A stretch of DNA of 64,000 nt from contig NZ_CP017946.1 in the NCBI RefSeq assembly GCF_003952665.1, forward strand, positions 1,798,001-1,862,000, given 5' to 3'. Shown here in pieces: positions 55,919 through 64,000 of the stretch. Position 1 is the first letter of the stretch. Every line of letters starts with the position of its first letter. The stretch is from Bosea sp. Tri-49. GTDB lineage: Bacteria; Pseudomonadota; Alphaproteobacteria; Rhizobiales; Beijerinckiaceae. The translations under genes and the position numbers were made by a program. Below the pieces are notes generated by a model, which worked only from the letters and a program-made list of their open reading frames with translations, searched no databases and was not told the DNA's origin.

Positions 55919-56631
55919 CGACAACAAAATCCGGCAGCGGCGGTGGCGCACGCGACCTGCGCATCAAGGTCAAGAAGCCCGCCAAGCGCAGCCATTCCTC
56001 GCAACTCTGGCTCGAGCGCCAGCTCAACGACCCCTATGTGAAGCGGGCGCGCGAAATGGGCTATCGCTCGCGCGCCGCTTTCAAGCTCGCCGAGATGGAC
56101 GAGCGCTACAAGTTCCTGAAACCCGGCCAGAAGCTGCTCGATCTCGGCTGCGCGCCCGGTGGCTGGTGCCAGATCGCGGGCGCCAAGATCGGGCTCGACA
56201 AGGGCAAGGGCCGGATCGTCGGGATCGACCTCCTGCCGGTCGATCCGATCCCGAATGTCGAGCTGATCGAGCTCGACTTCATGGCCGAGGAAGCCCCCGC
56301 CCTGCTGACCGAGAAGCTCGGCGGCAAGGCCGACGGCGTGATGTCGGACATGGCGGCCAACACCACCGGCCACAAGAAGACCGACCATCTCAGGATCATC
56401 GGCCTCGCCGAGGCGGCGCTCGAATTCGCCAATGACGTGCTGGCGCCGGGCGGCTTCTTTCTCGCCAAGCTGTTCCAGGGCGGCGACACCGCCGAACTGC
56501 TGGCGCAGCTCAAGCGCGACTTCACCCAGGTCCGCAACATCAAGCCGGCGGCGAGCCGGGCCGATTCCTCCGAGCTCTACGTGCTGGCGACGGGCTTTCG
56601 TCGCAAGACCGAGCCGGAAGCGGAAGACTGA
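55915..56631 (+). CDS. rlmE: 23S rRNA (uridine-2'-O)-methyltransferase RlmE
   Basis: The 238-aa protein has the RrmJ/FtsJ pattern: YRSRAAFKLAEMDERYKFL, SAM-binding LLDLGCAPGGWCQIA (about 74-88), then GVMSDMAANTTGHKKTDHLR and FFLAKLFQGGD with catalytic K-D-K-E residues. It methylates the 50S A-loop. A lysine-rich N-terminal extension of about 25 residues is usual for alphaproteobacteria. It is coupled to ppx. Confidence 0.95.
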   Translation: MTTTKSGSGGGARDLRIKVKKPAKRSHSSQLWLERQLNDPYVKRAREMGYRSRAAFKLAEMDERYKFLKPGQKLLDLGCAPGGWCQIAGAKIGLDKGKGRIVGIDLLPVDPIPNVELIELDFMAEEAPALLTEKLGGKADGVMSDMAANTTGHKKTDHLRIIGLAEAALEFANDVLAPGGFFLAKLFQGGDTAELLAQLKRDFTQVRNIKPAASRADSSELYVLATGFRRKTEPEAED

Positions 56632-56646
56632 CGCAGACGCTCCGCC

Positions 56647-57324
56647 TCAAGCGTCAGCCAGCCGCCCATCGACCAGATGGATGCGCCGGCTGGCCTTGTC
56701 AGCCATCTCGGTGTCGTGGGTCACGGCGATCACCGTCTTGCCGCGCTCGCGCACCAGCGCGTCCAGAATCGCGAAGACCTGCTCGGAGTTCTTGCTGTCG
56801 AGGCTGCCGGTCGGCTCGTCGGCGAGGATGAGGGGCGGATCATTGGCGAGCGAGCGGGCGACCGCGACGCGCTGGCGCTGACCGCCCGAGAGCTGATCCG
56901 GCCGCTTGTCGAGATGGTCGGCAAGACCAAGTGCGCCGAGAAGCTCGGTCGAGCGCGCGCGCATGGCGGCAGCGGCGAGGCGGCCGAGCTTACGCATCGG
57001 GATCTCGACATTCTCGCGCACGGTGAATTCCGGCAGCAGGAAGTGGAACTGGAAGACGAAGCCGAGTGTCGCCAATCTGATCTCGGCCCGCTCGCGCTCG
57101 TTGAGGCGAGCTGTATCCCTGCCCGAGATGGCGAGTGTGCCCCCTGTCGACCGGTCGAGCAGGCCGAGCAAATAGAGCAGCGAGGACTTGCCCGAGCCAG
57201 ACGGGCCGGTGATCGCGACGAACTCGCCCTCGCCGATCGTCAGCGTGATGTCCTGGACCAGCGTCACCGGCACGGCGGCGGGCAGGACGCGGGTCAGACC
57301 CTTGGTCTCGATCAGCGCGCTCAT
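56647..57324 (-). CDS. ABC transporter ATPase, MacB/LolD type
   Basis: The 225-aa protein has Walker A ITGPSGSGKSSLLYLLGLLD, the signature LSGGQRQRVAVARSL and Walker B LILADEPTGSLDS, of the lipoprotein/efflux subfamily. It overlaps the permease gene by 4 bases and powers the tripartite exporter with the FtsX-like permease and periplasmic adaptor. Confidence 0.9.
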   Translation of the reverse strand: MSALIETKGLTRVLPAAVPVTLVQDITLTIGEGEFVAITGPSGSGKSSLLYLLGLLDRSTGGTLAISGRDTARLNERERAEIRLATLGFVFQFHFLLPEFTVRENVEIPMRKLGRLAAAAMRARSTELLGALGLADHLDKRPDQLSGGQRQRVAVARSLANDPPLILADEPTGSLDSKNSEQVFAILDALVRERGKTVIAVTHDTEMADKASRRIHLVDGRLADA

Positions 57325-58568
57325 GTCGCGCCCCGGATGATGTCGACCGGATGGAGACGCGCCGCCTGCCTTGCCGGCAGGTACCCGGCGACCCCGGCCG
57401 AAACCAAGGCGAAGCCGGCGGCGATCAGATAGTGCCAGATGCTCCAGGCTAGCGGCAGGCTGGTGATCTCCTGAGCGACGCTGGCGCCCGACAATTCGAA
57501 GCGGACCAGCGAGAGCGCAAAGCAGAGCGAGAATCCGACCACCCAGCCGATCAGCGAACCGCCGGCGCCGAGCGCCAGCCCTTCCAGCAGGAAGAGGCGG
57601 CGCATATCGGTCTCGGTGAAGCCGAGCGACTTCAGGATGGCGATGTCGCGCGCCTTCTCATGGGTGATCGTCGAGATGATGTTGAAGATGCCGAAACCGG
57701 CGACGAGCAGGATCGCCCCGACGACCGTGTACATGATGACATTGCGGATCACGAGCGCCTGCAGCAGCGACTCGTTCGCCTCCTGCCAGGCCATCGCCTT
57801 GTAGCCGATCTGCGCTTCGGCCCGGCGCGCCACTTGCGGGGCGGCGTTGGGATCGTCGAGCTTCAGCCGGATCTCGTTGATCGCATTCGGGCGCTCGCTC
57901 AGGATCTGGGCGTTCTTGAGCAGGACATAGCCCTCCCCCTCGTCGCGGGCGGTGGTGCCCGTGTGGAACAGGCCGACGATCTTGAAGGCGCGGCTCTGGC
58001 CGGTCGAGGAGACGACGGTGACGGTGGTGCCGAGCTCGGCGCCGAGGCGCTGCGCCAGCTTGTCACCGACGACGATGTTGTTGCCGCCGGCGATCAGCGA
58101 GGTGAAGCTGCCCTGGCGGAAATCCTTGGCGAGCGAGGAGACTTTCATCTCGGCCTGCGGCTCGATGCCGATAATGGCGATGCCGACATCGCGGCCGGAA
58201 TAGCGCACCACCCCTTGCGTCTTCAGGCTGAGCGCCAGCCGCCCCGGCACCCAGGCCCTGAGCATCGCCGTCGCCTCGGTCGGATTGAGGATGCCGCGCC
58301 GGTCGTCCTTCGGCCGCAGGCCGGCGATGTGGACAGCAGCAAAGGCATCCTGCGCCGGCTGGCGGCGCGCGGTGCGGTATTCGTCGGTGATGTCGACATG
58401 CGGCATGGTGTCGACGAGGCGCGCCACGAAATCATCCTCGCCGCCCTGCATCAGCGCGGCCATGGCGATCGAGAAACCGACGCCGAGCGCAACGCCGATG
58501 ATCGCGACCAGCGTCTGCCGGCCGCGGCCTCGGATATGCGTCAGCGCCAAAGCGAGGATCAGGCGCAC
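57321..58568 (-). CDS. ABC transporter permease, FtsX/MacB family
   Basis: The 415-aa protein has one N-terminal and three C-terminal membrane segments (ILLVAGFGIFNIISTITHEK, then LGAGGSLIGWVVGFSLCFAL and a last at about 384-402) around a large periplasmic domain, the MacB/LolC architecture. Middle gene of the adaptor-permease-ATPase operon. Confidence 0.88.
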   Translation of the reverse strand: MRLILALALTHIRGRGRQTLVAIIGVALGVGFSIAMAALMQGGEDDFVARLVDTMPHVDITDEYRTARRQPAQDAFAAVHIAGLRPKDDRRGILNPTEATAMLRAWVPGRLALSLKTQGVVRYSGRDVGIAIIGIEPQAEMKVSSLAKDFRQGSFTSLIAGGNNIVVGDKLAQRLGAELGTTVTVVSSTGQSRAFKIVGLFHTGTTARDEGEGYVLLKNAQILSERPNAINEIRLKLDDPNAAPQVARRAEAQIGYKAMAWQEANESLLQALVIRNVIMYTVVGAILLVAGFGIFNIISTITHEKARDIAILKSLGFTETDMRRLFLLEGLALGAGGSLIGWVVGFSLCFALSLVRFELSGASVAQEITSLPLAWSIWHYLIAAGFALVSAGVAGYLPARQAARLHPVDIIRGAT

Positions 58569-58571
58569 GAT

Positions 58572-59570
58572 TCAGCCACCTTGTGCCGCGATGCGGGCGC
58601 CATCGCTAAGCTTGCCCGGATAGGGCGTGATGATGCGGGCCTGCTCAGGCAGCCCCGAGAGCACCTCGACATCGCCGGTGCCGCGAATGCCGATGGCAAG
58701 CTCGCGGCGGTGGGCGCGATCGCCTTCGACAATGAAGACGGCATTGCCCTGAACGGCGGCGACCGGCAGCAACAGCGCCTCCTTGGCCACCCGCGCGATG
58801 ATGTTGAGCTCGACCGTCATGCCGATCAGCAGCGGGGTGTCATCCGGTAGAGCGAGATAGACACGATAGGTCTTGGCAACGGGATCGCCCTTCGGCGTGA
58901 TGCTGTCGACGGTTCCCTCCAGCGCCCGCCCAGGAAAGGCATCGGCCCGGATCAAAGCGCGCTGGCCGGTCTTGACCTGCGGGATATCCTCCTCGTTGAC
59001 CTCGGCGACGACGCGCAGCGGCCTGGCCTCGCCGATCCAGAACAGCACGGCGCCGGGCTCGGCGATCTCGCCGACCTCGCCGTCGCGGCGCAGCACGGTG
59101 CCGCGCATCGGCGCGCGCAGCACGTAGTTCTCCAGCCGAGCGGTCTGGCCGGCAATCAGTGCCGAGGCCTGCCCCATCTCGCTGCGCGCCCGGTCGAGCG
59201 CCTGCTGGCTCCCCACATTGCGCTCGACCAGCACGGCGAGCCGGTCATGTTCGGCGGTGGCGAGTTTCTGGCGGGCCTTGAGCTCGGCCAGGGTCGCCTC
59301 GGCCTGGGCGCTGTCGAGACGGGCGAGGATATGCCCCTGCTCGACACGCTGGCCCTCGCAATCGCAGCGTTGGAGGATGCGCTCGCGCACCAATGCGGTG
59401 ACTTTGGCCCAGTTGCGCGGCTCGACCGTACCGGTGGCATAGGCGATCTCGGCCGCATCGCCGCGCTTGGGCGCGACAGTGGCGACTGCGGTCGGCTTGG
59501 TCAGGAACCAATATCCACCCCCGGCAGCAAGGAGCGCCACGACGGCAAGAAGACTGCGAGCGAACGTCAC
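58572..59570 (-). CDS. Periplasmic adaptor (membrane fusion) protein of efflux system
   Basis: The product is 332 aa from GTG 59570, which has GGAGGG 4 bases upstream (ATG 59594 is an alternative). An N-terminal membrane anchor (LLAVVALLAAGGGYWFL) is followed by a lipoyl-like part, the helical hairpin (RLDSAQAEATLAELKARQKL) and barrel domains (LRVVAEVNEEDIPQVKTGQR), as in HlyD/MacA-type adaptors. First gene of the operon, divergent from the TetR gene with two palindromes between. Confidence 0.88.
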   Translation of the reverse strand: MTFARSLLAVVALLAAGGGYWFLTKPTAVATVAPKRGDAAEIAYATGTVEPRNWAKVTALVRERILQRCDCEGQRVEQGHILARLDSAQAEATLAELKARQKLATAEHDRLAVLVERNVGSQQALDRARSEMGQASALIAGQTARLENYVLRAPMRGTVLRRDGEVGEIAEPGAVLFWIGEARPLRVVAEVNEEDIPQVKTGQRALIRADAFPGRALEGTVDSITPKGDPVAKTYRVYLALPDDTPLLIGMTVELNIIARVAKEALLLPVAAVQGNAVFIVEGDRAHRRELAIGIRGTGDVEVLSGLPEQARIITPYPGKLSDGARIAAQGG

Positions 59571-59671
59571 GGAACCCTCCGCAGGAGGCATCACACCGGC
59601 AGTTTCGACCCGAGGCGATCGCAGGCCAGGAAGCGTTGCGCCGGCAGCGTCTTACGCGCACAATCGCGAAA

Positions 59672-59709
59672 GACCGACCGTCGGTCATTTTACAGACCGA
59701 CGGTCGGTC
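59672..59709. promoter_or_regulatory. Twin palindromic TetR operators
   Basis: GACCGACCGTCGGTC (59672-59686) and GACCGACGGTCGGTC (59695-59709) are palindromic and reverse complements of each other, 8 bases apart, in the interval between the efflux operon and the TetR gene. This is the usual TetR-type repressor target. Confidence 0.85.
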
Positions 59710-59729
59710 GTCAAGAGAAAGAGCGTTGC

Positions 59730-60419
59730 ATGCCCCGTATCGTTAAGTCCGCAGATGATCGCAGGAACGAAATCCTCGACGGCGCCCAGACGCTGTTCTT
59801 CGAGCGCGGCTACGAGCGGACGACGGTCAACGATGTGATCGCCAAGGTCGGCATCTCGAAGGGCGGCTTCTACCACCACTTCACCGCCAAAGAGGGTCTG
59901 CTGGAAGGGATCACCGCCCGGCTGGCGCAGGATGCCGTCGCGCGCGTCCGCGATATCCTGGATGACCCCGCGCTCAGCGCCCTGGAACGGCTGAACGCCT
60001 TCCTCGCCCGCTCACGCCAGATGAAACGCGAGGACGCGCCAAAGCTGCGCGCCGCCTTCGACGTGATCTTCCGGCCTGAGAACCTCCTGCTCTACCACCG
60101 CATCAATGCCGCCTCGATCGCGGTGATGCGGCCTGTGCTGAGCCGCATCATCGTCGAAGGGACAGCGGAAGGCGTGTTCAAGGTGCCCCAGCCGGAAGCG
60201 GCCGCGGAGATCATCCTGCATATTGGCGCGAGCACGCACGACATCATGGCGCGTACCATCGCCGCTTCCGGCACGGCCGAGGAAGATGCGGCGATCGAGG
60301 AGCTCGACCAGCGCCTTCGCTTCTACGGCATCGCGGTCGACCGCATCCTCGGCCTGCCCGACGGCAGCGTCCCCTTCGTCGAACCCGGCTTCACCCGCGC
60401 GGTGATGACAGCGCGCTGA
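59730..60419 (+). CDS. TetR family repressor of the efflux operon
   Basis: The 229-aa protein has the N-terminal HTH (RGYERTTVNDVIAKVGISKG, about 26-45, then FYHHFTAKEGLLEG) and a helical ligand domain. It is divergent from the adaptor gene and adjacent to twin operators, so it likely represses the operon and itself until a ligand binds. The ligand is unknown. Confidence 0.9.
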   Translation: MPRIVKSADDRRNEILDGAQTLFFERGYERTTVNDVIAKVGISKGGFYHHFTAKEGLLEGITARLAQDAVARVRDILDDPALSALERLNAFLARSRQMKREDAPKLRAAFDVIFRPENLLLYHRINAASIAVMRPVLSRIIVEGTAEGVFKVPQPEAAAEIILHIGASTHDIMARTIAASGTAEEDAAIEELDQRLRFYGIAVDRILGLPDGSVPFVEPGFTRAVMTAR

Positions 60420-60425
60420 GCGGTT

Positions 60426-60866
60426 TCAGCCGGCGCTATCCACCAGGTCGATCGCAGCCCTCACCGCGACCGCATAGCCTTGTGGGCCGAGTCCGGCGAT
60501 CACCGCCGTCGCCGCCAGAGAGACGTAGGATTTGTGGTAGTGCGCCTCGCGCCGGTGGATGTTGGAGATGTGCAGTTCGACGATCGGGCCGGAAAACATC
60601 TTCAGAGCGTCGAGGATCGCGATCGAGGTGAAGGAATAGGCGGCCGGGTTGATGACGATCGCGGCGCCCTTGTCGATCGCCTCGTGGATCCAGTCGATCA
60701 GCTCGTATTCGCGGTTGCTCTGGCGGAAGACGATCTCGCGTCCGCCACCCGCCTCGCGGCAGAGCGTCTCGACCTCGGCGAGCGTGGTCGAACCATAGAT
60801 CTGCGGCTCGCGCGTGCCGAGCCGGTTCAGATTGGGGCCGTTGAGGACGTAGATCGGCTTGCTCAC
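60426..60866 (-). CDS. aroQ: Type II 3-dehydroquinate dehydratase
   Basis: The 146-aa protein starts at GTG 60866. Motifs are [16 protein letters not shown] (6-21, with the catalytic tyrosine following), [29 protein letters not shown] and [20 protein letters not shown]. It converts 3-dehydroquinate to 3-dehydroshikimate. It lies 17 bases after the TRAP large-permease gene in the same operon, which suggests a catabolic role with an imported quinate- or shikimate-type substrate. Confidence 0.93.
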   Translation of the reverse strand: MSKPIYVLNGPNLNRLGTREPQIYGSTTLAEVETLCREAGGGREIVFRQSNREYELIDWIHEAIDKGAAIVINPAAYSFTSIAILDALKMFSGPIVELHISNIHRREAHYHKSYVSLAATAVIAGLGPQGYAVAVRAAIDLVDSAG

Positions 60867-60883
60867 GGGTCGGTCCTGTCCTG

Positions 60884-62179
60884 TCAGCCCTGGTAGCCCA
60901 TCAGGCGCGGCAGCCAGAGCACGAGGCTGGGAAAGAAGGTGATCAGCGCCAGGGCGACGATCATCGCGCCGAGAAAGGGCATGCATTCGCGCACGATCTG
61001 GCGCAGCGGCACCTCGGCGATGTTGGTCATGATGAAGAGCAGCAGCCCGTAAGGCGGCGTGATCAGCCCAAGCATGATGTTGACGACGACGACCACGCCG
61101 AAATGCACCATATCGATGCCGAGCGCCTTGGCCGTCGGGATCAGCACGGGCACGACGATCAGGAGGATCGCGGTGCCTTCGAGCAGGCAGCCGAGTATCA
61201 GCAGCAGCACATTGACCAGGATCAGGAAGCCGAGCGGCGACAGATTCCAGCCGGCGAGGAAAGCGCGCAGGGCGTCGGGGATGTTCTCGATGGTGACGAC
61301 ATAGTTGAAGACGAGAGCGCCGGCGATCAGCATGCCGATCGAGGCGGTGGTGCGGGCGCTGTAGGCCAGGGAATTGTAGAAGGCCTGCAGGCTGACGCTG
61401 CGATAGAGCAGCACCGAGACGGCGAGCGCATAGGCGGCAGCGACCGCCGCGGCCTCCGTCGGCGTCGTCGCGCCGCCATAGATGCCGCCAAGCAGCACGA
61501 CCGGCATCATCAGCGCCGGGAAAGCGCGCCACGTGATGGCCGGCCACTGGCGCAAGGGGATCGGCGGCTCGACCGGAAAATTACGGCGCTTGGCGGCCGT
61601 GGCGACGATCATCATCTGCGCCAGCGCCATCAGCAGGCCGGGAATGACGCCGCCGAGGAAGAGGAAGCCGATCGAGGCATCGGAGACCAGCGCGTAGATC
61701 ACCATCGGGATCGAAGGCGGGATGATTGGCCCGATCACCGAGGACACCGCCGTCAAGGCGGCGGCGAAGGCCGGCGGATACTTGCCGTCCTTGGTCATCA
61801 TCGCCTGCATCATCCGGCCCGTGCCGGCGGCGTCGGCGATGGCCGAGCCCGACATGCCGGCGAAGATCACGCTCTGGACGATGTTGACATGGGCGAGCCC
61901 ACCCCTGAAGCGACCGACCAGCGCATTGCAGAAGCGCAGCAGCCGCTCGGTCATCGAGCCGATGTTCATCAGCTCCGCCGCCAGGATGAAGAGCGGCACG
62001 GCGAGGATGACGTAGTTGGTGTACATGCCGTTGAGCAGTTGCTCGGCGGCGATGGAGAGGTCCTGCCCGGCGACGAGCAGGTAGAGGATCGAGCCCGCGA
62101 TCATCGCATGGCCGATCGGCAGGCCGAGCAGCGACAGCGTGACGATGGCGAGAATGGCGAGGGAGAAAGGCGTGCTCAT
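60884..62179 (-). CDS. dctM: TRAP transporter large permease (DctM)
   Basis: The 431-aa protein has about 12 hydrophobic segments and family patterns such as FVNIVQ-type [20 protein letters not shown] (about 95-114) and [19 protein letters not shown]. It forms the translocation channel driven by sodium or proton gradients. It overlaps dctQ by 4 bases. Confidence 0.95.
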   Translation of the reverse strand: MSTPFSLAILAIVTLSLLGLPIGHAMIAGSILYLLVAGQDLSIAAEQLLNGMYTNYVILAVPLFILAAELMNIGSMTERLLRFCNALVGRFRGGLAHVNIVQSVIFAGMSGSAIADAAGTGRMMQAMMTKDGKYPPAFAAALTAVSSVIGPIIPPSIPMVIYALVSDASIGFLFLGGVIPGLLMALAQMMIVATAAKRRNFPVEPPIPLRQWPAITWRAFPALMMPVVLLGGIYGGATTPTEAAAVAAAYALAVSVLLYRSVSLQAFYNSLAYSARTTASIGMLIAGALVFNYVVTIENIPDALRAFLAGWNLSPLGFLILVNVLLLILGCLLEGTAILLIVVPVLIPTAKALGIDMVHFGVVVVVNIMLGLITPPYGLLLFIMTNIAEVPLRQIVRECMPFLGAMIVALALITFFPSLVLWLPRLMGYQG

Positions 62180-62694
62180 ACGCCCGAGCTCGCCTTGGTC
62201 GGATCGAAGGCCTCGGGCGCCGTGCCGCGCAATGCCCGAAAGCCGAGCCAGAGATAGCGGATGATCGCACCGACCGCGAAGGCGATGTAGATCGCGTAGA
62301 CCCAGTTGAACGGCAGCTTGAGATAGGCGGTGCGCTCGACCTTCATGAAGGAGACGTAGTCGACCATCGCTGGCAGCGAGATCACGTAAAGCGCGACAAG
62401 CGCGACTGCCGTGATCAGCGCCATGATGCGCCGTGGGCCGGGCCCGACGGCGCCATAGATGATGTCGAAGCGGATTTCCTCGTTCTCGCGCAGCACGAAA
62501 CCGGCGCCGAACAGCACCAGCCAGAGCCAGAGGATGACGCTGATCTCATGCGTCCAGCCGATCGGGAAGTTGAGCAGATAACGGAAAACGATCTGCACCA
62601 GGAAGACGAAGAACATCGCCCCGAGCATCAGCACGAGCAGGTTCTCGGCCCGGCGCGCCATGAAGGCGCCGAGAGCTTTCAGCGAGTTCGGCAT
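62176..62694 (-). CDS. dctQ: TRAP transporter small permease (DctQ)
   Basis: The 172-aa protein has four membrane segments (MLGAMFFVFLVQIVFRYLL; ISVILWLWLVLFGAGFVLR; IMALITAVALVALYVISL; WVYAIYIAFAVGAIIRYL) with the typical RYLLNFPIGWTHEIS loop. It partners DctM. Confidence 0.92.
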   Translation of the reverse strand: MPNSLKALGAFMARRAENLLVLMLGAMFFVFLVQIVFRYLLNFPIGWTHEISVILWLWLVLFGAGFVLRENEEIRFDIIYGAVGPGPRRIMALITAVALVALYVISLPAMVDYVSFMKVERTAYLKLPFNWVYAIYIAFAVGAIIRYLWLGFRALRGTAPEAFDPTKASSGV

Positions 62695-62713
62695 TGCCCC
62701 TCCGGTGAAATTC

Positions 62714-62741
62714 GGCCCGCCGGCCCCTCCCTCGGCGGGCC
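62714..62741 (-). terminator. Stem-loop between dctP and dctQ
   Basis: GGCCCGCC (62714-62721) pairs with GGCGGGCC (62734-62741) around a 12-base loop, without a U tract. Such a stem in a TRAP operon usually stabilises or attenuates so that the binding protein is made in excess over the permeases. Confidence 0.65.
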
Positions 62742-62795
62742 ACGCCAGCCCCGAGGGGCCAGCGCTAGACCTCGATCGCGTGAACCTAGCGAACG

Positions 62796-63779
62796 CTAGA
62801 GCGCGTTGATCTTGTCGAGCATGCCCGGCGTCCAGCCCTTGGCCAGCTCGGATTCCAGATACTTTTTCTGAGCGAAGTCGCGGAAGGCCTTGAGATCGGG
62901 CGCATAGACCTCGAGCCCCTGCTTCTTGAAGAAGTCGACCAGCTCGGCCTCCTTGGCGAGGTGCTCCTTGGTGCTCCAGTCGATCGCGGCGTCGGCGGCG
63001 GCCTGGAAGGCGGCCTGCTTCTTCGCATCCATCCCGTCCCAGACGCGCTTGGTCACGCAGAGCAAATCGAAGCCGACGAGATGCGAGGTCAGCACGATCT
63101 GCGAGGAGACCTCGTAGAACTTCATGTTCTGGACGTTGGGCAGCGGATTGTCCTGCCCGTCGATCGCGCCGCTCTGCAAGCCGGTATAGACCTCGGCATA
63201 GGCCATCGGCGTCGGGTTGGCGCCGAGCGACTGGCCGAGGAACTGCCAGGCGTCGCCGCCCGGCATGCGCAATTTGACGCCGGCGAGATCGGCCGGAGTG
63301 TTGATTTTCTTCTTCGGCTTGAGGCCGACCTGGCGGGCGCCGAAATAGGTCGGCCCCAGGATTTTGATGTTGAGCTTGTCCTCGGCCATTGTCTTCAGGT
63401 CGCGGCCGACATCGCTGGCGAAGACCTTCTTGAGGTGTTCGGCGTCGCGGAAGAGATAGGCCGAGGTGACGATCGACCAGGCCGGTAGCTGGTTCGAGAC
63501 GTCCTGCGGGGCGATGTTCCCCATTTCGAGGTTGTTGCGCTGCATGGCGACGAGCTCGGTGCCCTGCTTGAACAGGTTGCCGCCGTAATAGGGCTGCAGC
63601 GTGAAGTCGTCTTTGATGGCCTCCCCGAAGCGCTTCATCATCTCGGCGCGGATGTCCTGCTCCGAGAACACCGCCGAGAAGCGCAGATTGGGCTTGGTCT
63701 GCGCGAAGGCCACACCGCCCGTCAGCGCGAGCGCGCCACCGGCCGCCAGCAGAGCGCGCCTGTCGATACCCTGTTTCAT
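62796..63779 (-). CDS. dctP: TRAP transporter substrate-binding protein (DctP)
   Basis: From ATG 63779, with GGAGGAAT upstream, the protein is 327 aa. The signal sequence contains DRRALLAAGGALALTGGVAF, a twin-arginine-like start, and cleavage is expected after AFA. The DctP fold shows DVGRDLKTMAEDKLNIKILG and MAYAEVYTGLQSGAIDGQDN, which binds a carboxylate ligand. First gene of the TRAP-aroQ operon. Confidence 0.93.
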   Translation of the reverse strand: MKQGIDRRALLAAGGALALTGGVAFAQTKPNLRFSAVFSEQDIRAEMMKRFGEAIKDDFTLQPYYGGNLFKQGTELVAMQRNNLEMGNIAPQDVSNQLPAWSIVTSAYLFRDAEHLKKVFASDVGRDLKTMAEDKLNIKILGPTYFGARQVGLKPKKKINTPADLAGVKLRMPGGDAWQFLGQSLGANPTPMAYAEVYTGLQSGAIDGQDNPLPNVQNMKFYEVSSQIVLTSHLVGFDLLCVTKRVWDGMDAKKQAAFQAAADAAIDWSTKEHLAKEAELVDFFKKQGLEVYAPDLKAFRDFAQKKYLESELAKGWTPGMLDKINAL

Positions 63780-63957
63780 GCCATTCCTCCCCGTGCGGGT
63801 TGGCCCCGCTTCGTGGCAGACCATGCCCAATGGCAAATCAGCAATCAACTGGTATTTTATCTTTCCTATGATGATTTTGATTTTACCATAGTGATTGTAC
63901 CTCCTCCGCTCCGCCGCTAAGCTGGGCCGCCAGCCGCTGTTCCGGACGGACCCACGC
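63780..63957. promoter_or_regulatory. Divergent promoter region before the TRAP operon
   Basis: An AT-rich stretch (about 63835-63900) contains TGGTA and TACCA half-sites about 30 bases apart in a region of good -10/-35 composition. It lies between dctP and a gene beginning at the window edge. Operator identity is not established. Confidence 0.4.
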
Positions 63958-64000
63958 ATGTTGAATTACGCACCGCCGACCGCCTCGATCGGAGAACTCG
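63958..64000 (+). CDS. Start of a gene running off the right edge
   Basis: An ATG near 63958 is followed by an open frame to the edge (MLNYAPPTASIGEL). Too short to classify. Divergent from the TRAP operon, it would be in the usual place for a GntR- or LysR-type regulator; that is only context. Confidence 0.35.
   Translation, partial: MLNYAPPTASIGEL

Noticed and set aside
1..64000. CRISPR array
   Set aside because: No regularly spaced repeat-spacer pattern; the only dense short repeats are the TGGAGGGT octamers, which are irregular and in both orientations.

Overview
The window is high-GC alphaproteobacterial DNA, most likely from the order Hyphomicrobiales (Rhizobiales). The flanking chromosomal genes (glpK, ppx-rlmE, a MacAB-like efflux operon with TetR, and a TRAP transporter with a type II dehydroquinase) resemble Bosea, Methylobacterium and related groups, but the genus cannot be fixed from sequence reading alone. 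No rRNA, IS element or CRISPR array was seen.

About 82 percent of the window is one complete temperate prophage of about 52.4 kb (402-52861). It sits in the 3' end of a tRNA-Gln(CTG) gene: the intact tRNA is at 52837-52910 (minus), and a 30-bp copy of its 3' end lies at 402-431. A tyrosine recombinase lies next to the tRNA, and TTGTTACGCAG-type repeats lie inside both ends like integrase arm sites. Reading left to right: (1) a left-end cargo block with an SRAP protein under a LexA-like box and a restriction-modification-like trio (HTH protein, C5 methyltransferase, GHKL ATPase fused to a PD-(D/E)XK nuclease); (2) late genes on the minus strand (6.5-34.7 kb), with a lysis set, Mu-like contractile tail and baseplate genes, a tail chaperone with a T7 slippery site, and a lambda-like head and packaging module (portal, GpA terminase); (3) a replication block (35-40 kb) with a Prim-Pol protein, a D5-type SF3 helicase and an iteron-like repeat cluster; (4) hicAB, a helicase-methyltransferase fusion and a run of small overlapping genes; (5) the immunity switch (44.8-47.3 kb) with a CII-like protein, a Cro-like protein, an S24 CI-type repressor, two identical operators and a second LexA-like box; (6) a plus-strand early operon (47.3-51.4 kb) with HD hydrolase, phage-encoded DnaN clamp and MazG-like pyrophosphohydrolase; (7) the integrase. 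Plus-strand single genes or pairs inserted in the minus-strand late region (19.1-19.7, 22.9-23.8 and 37.9-38.7 kb) look like lysogen-expressed morons, and most encode small membrane proteins.

The parts fit a myovirus-like temperate phage that replicates from an iteron origin, packages with a lambda-type terminase, builds a Mu-type contractile tail, and carries defence and lysogeny cargo. Points to check first are the GHKL-nuclease/methyltransferase cassette, the SOS-boxed two-gene operon beside CI, the iteron cluster, the frameshift site, and the apparent loss of the first catalytic arginine in the integrase.
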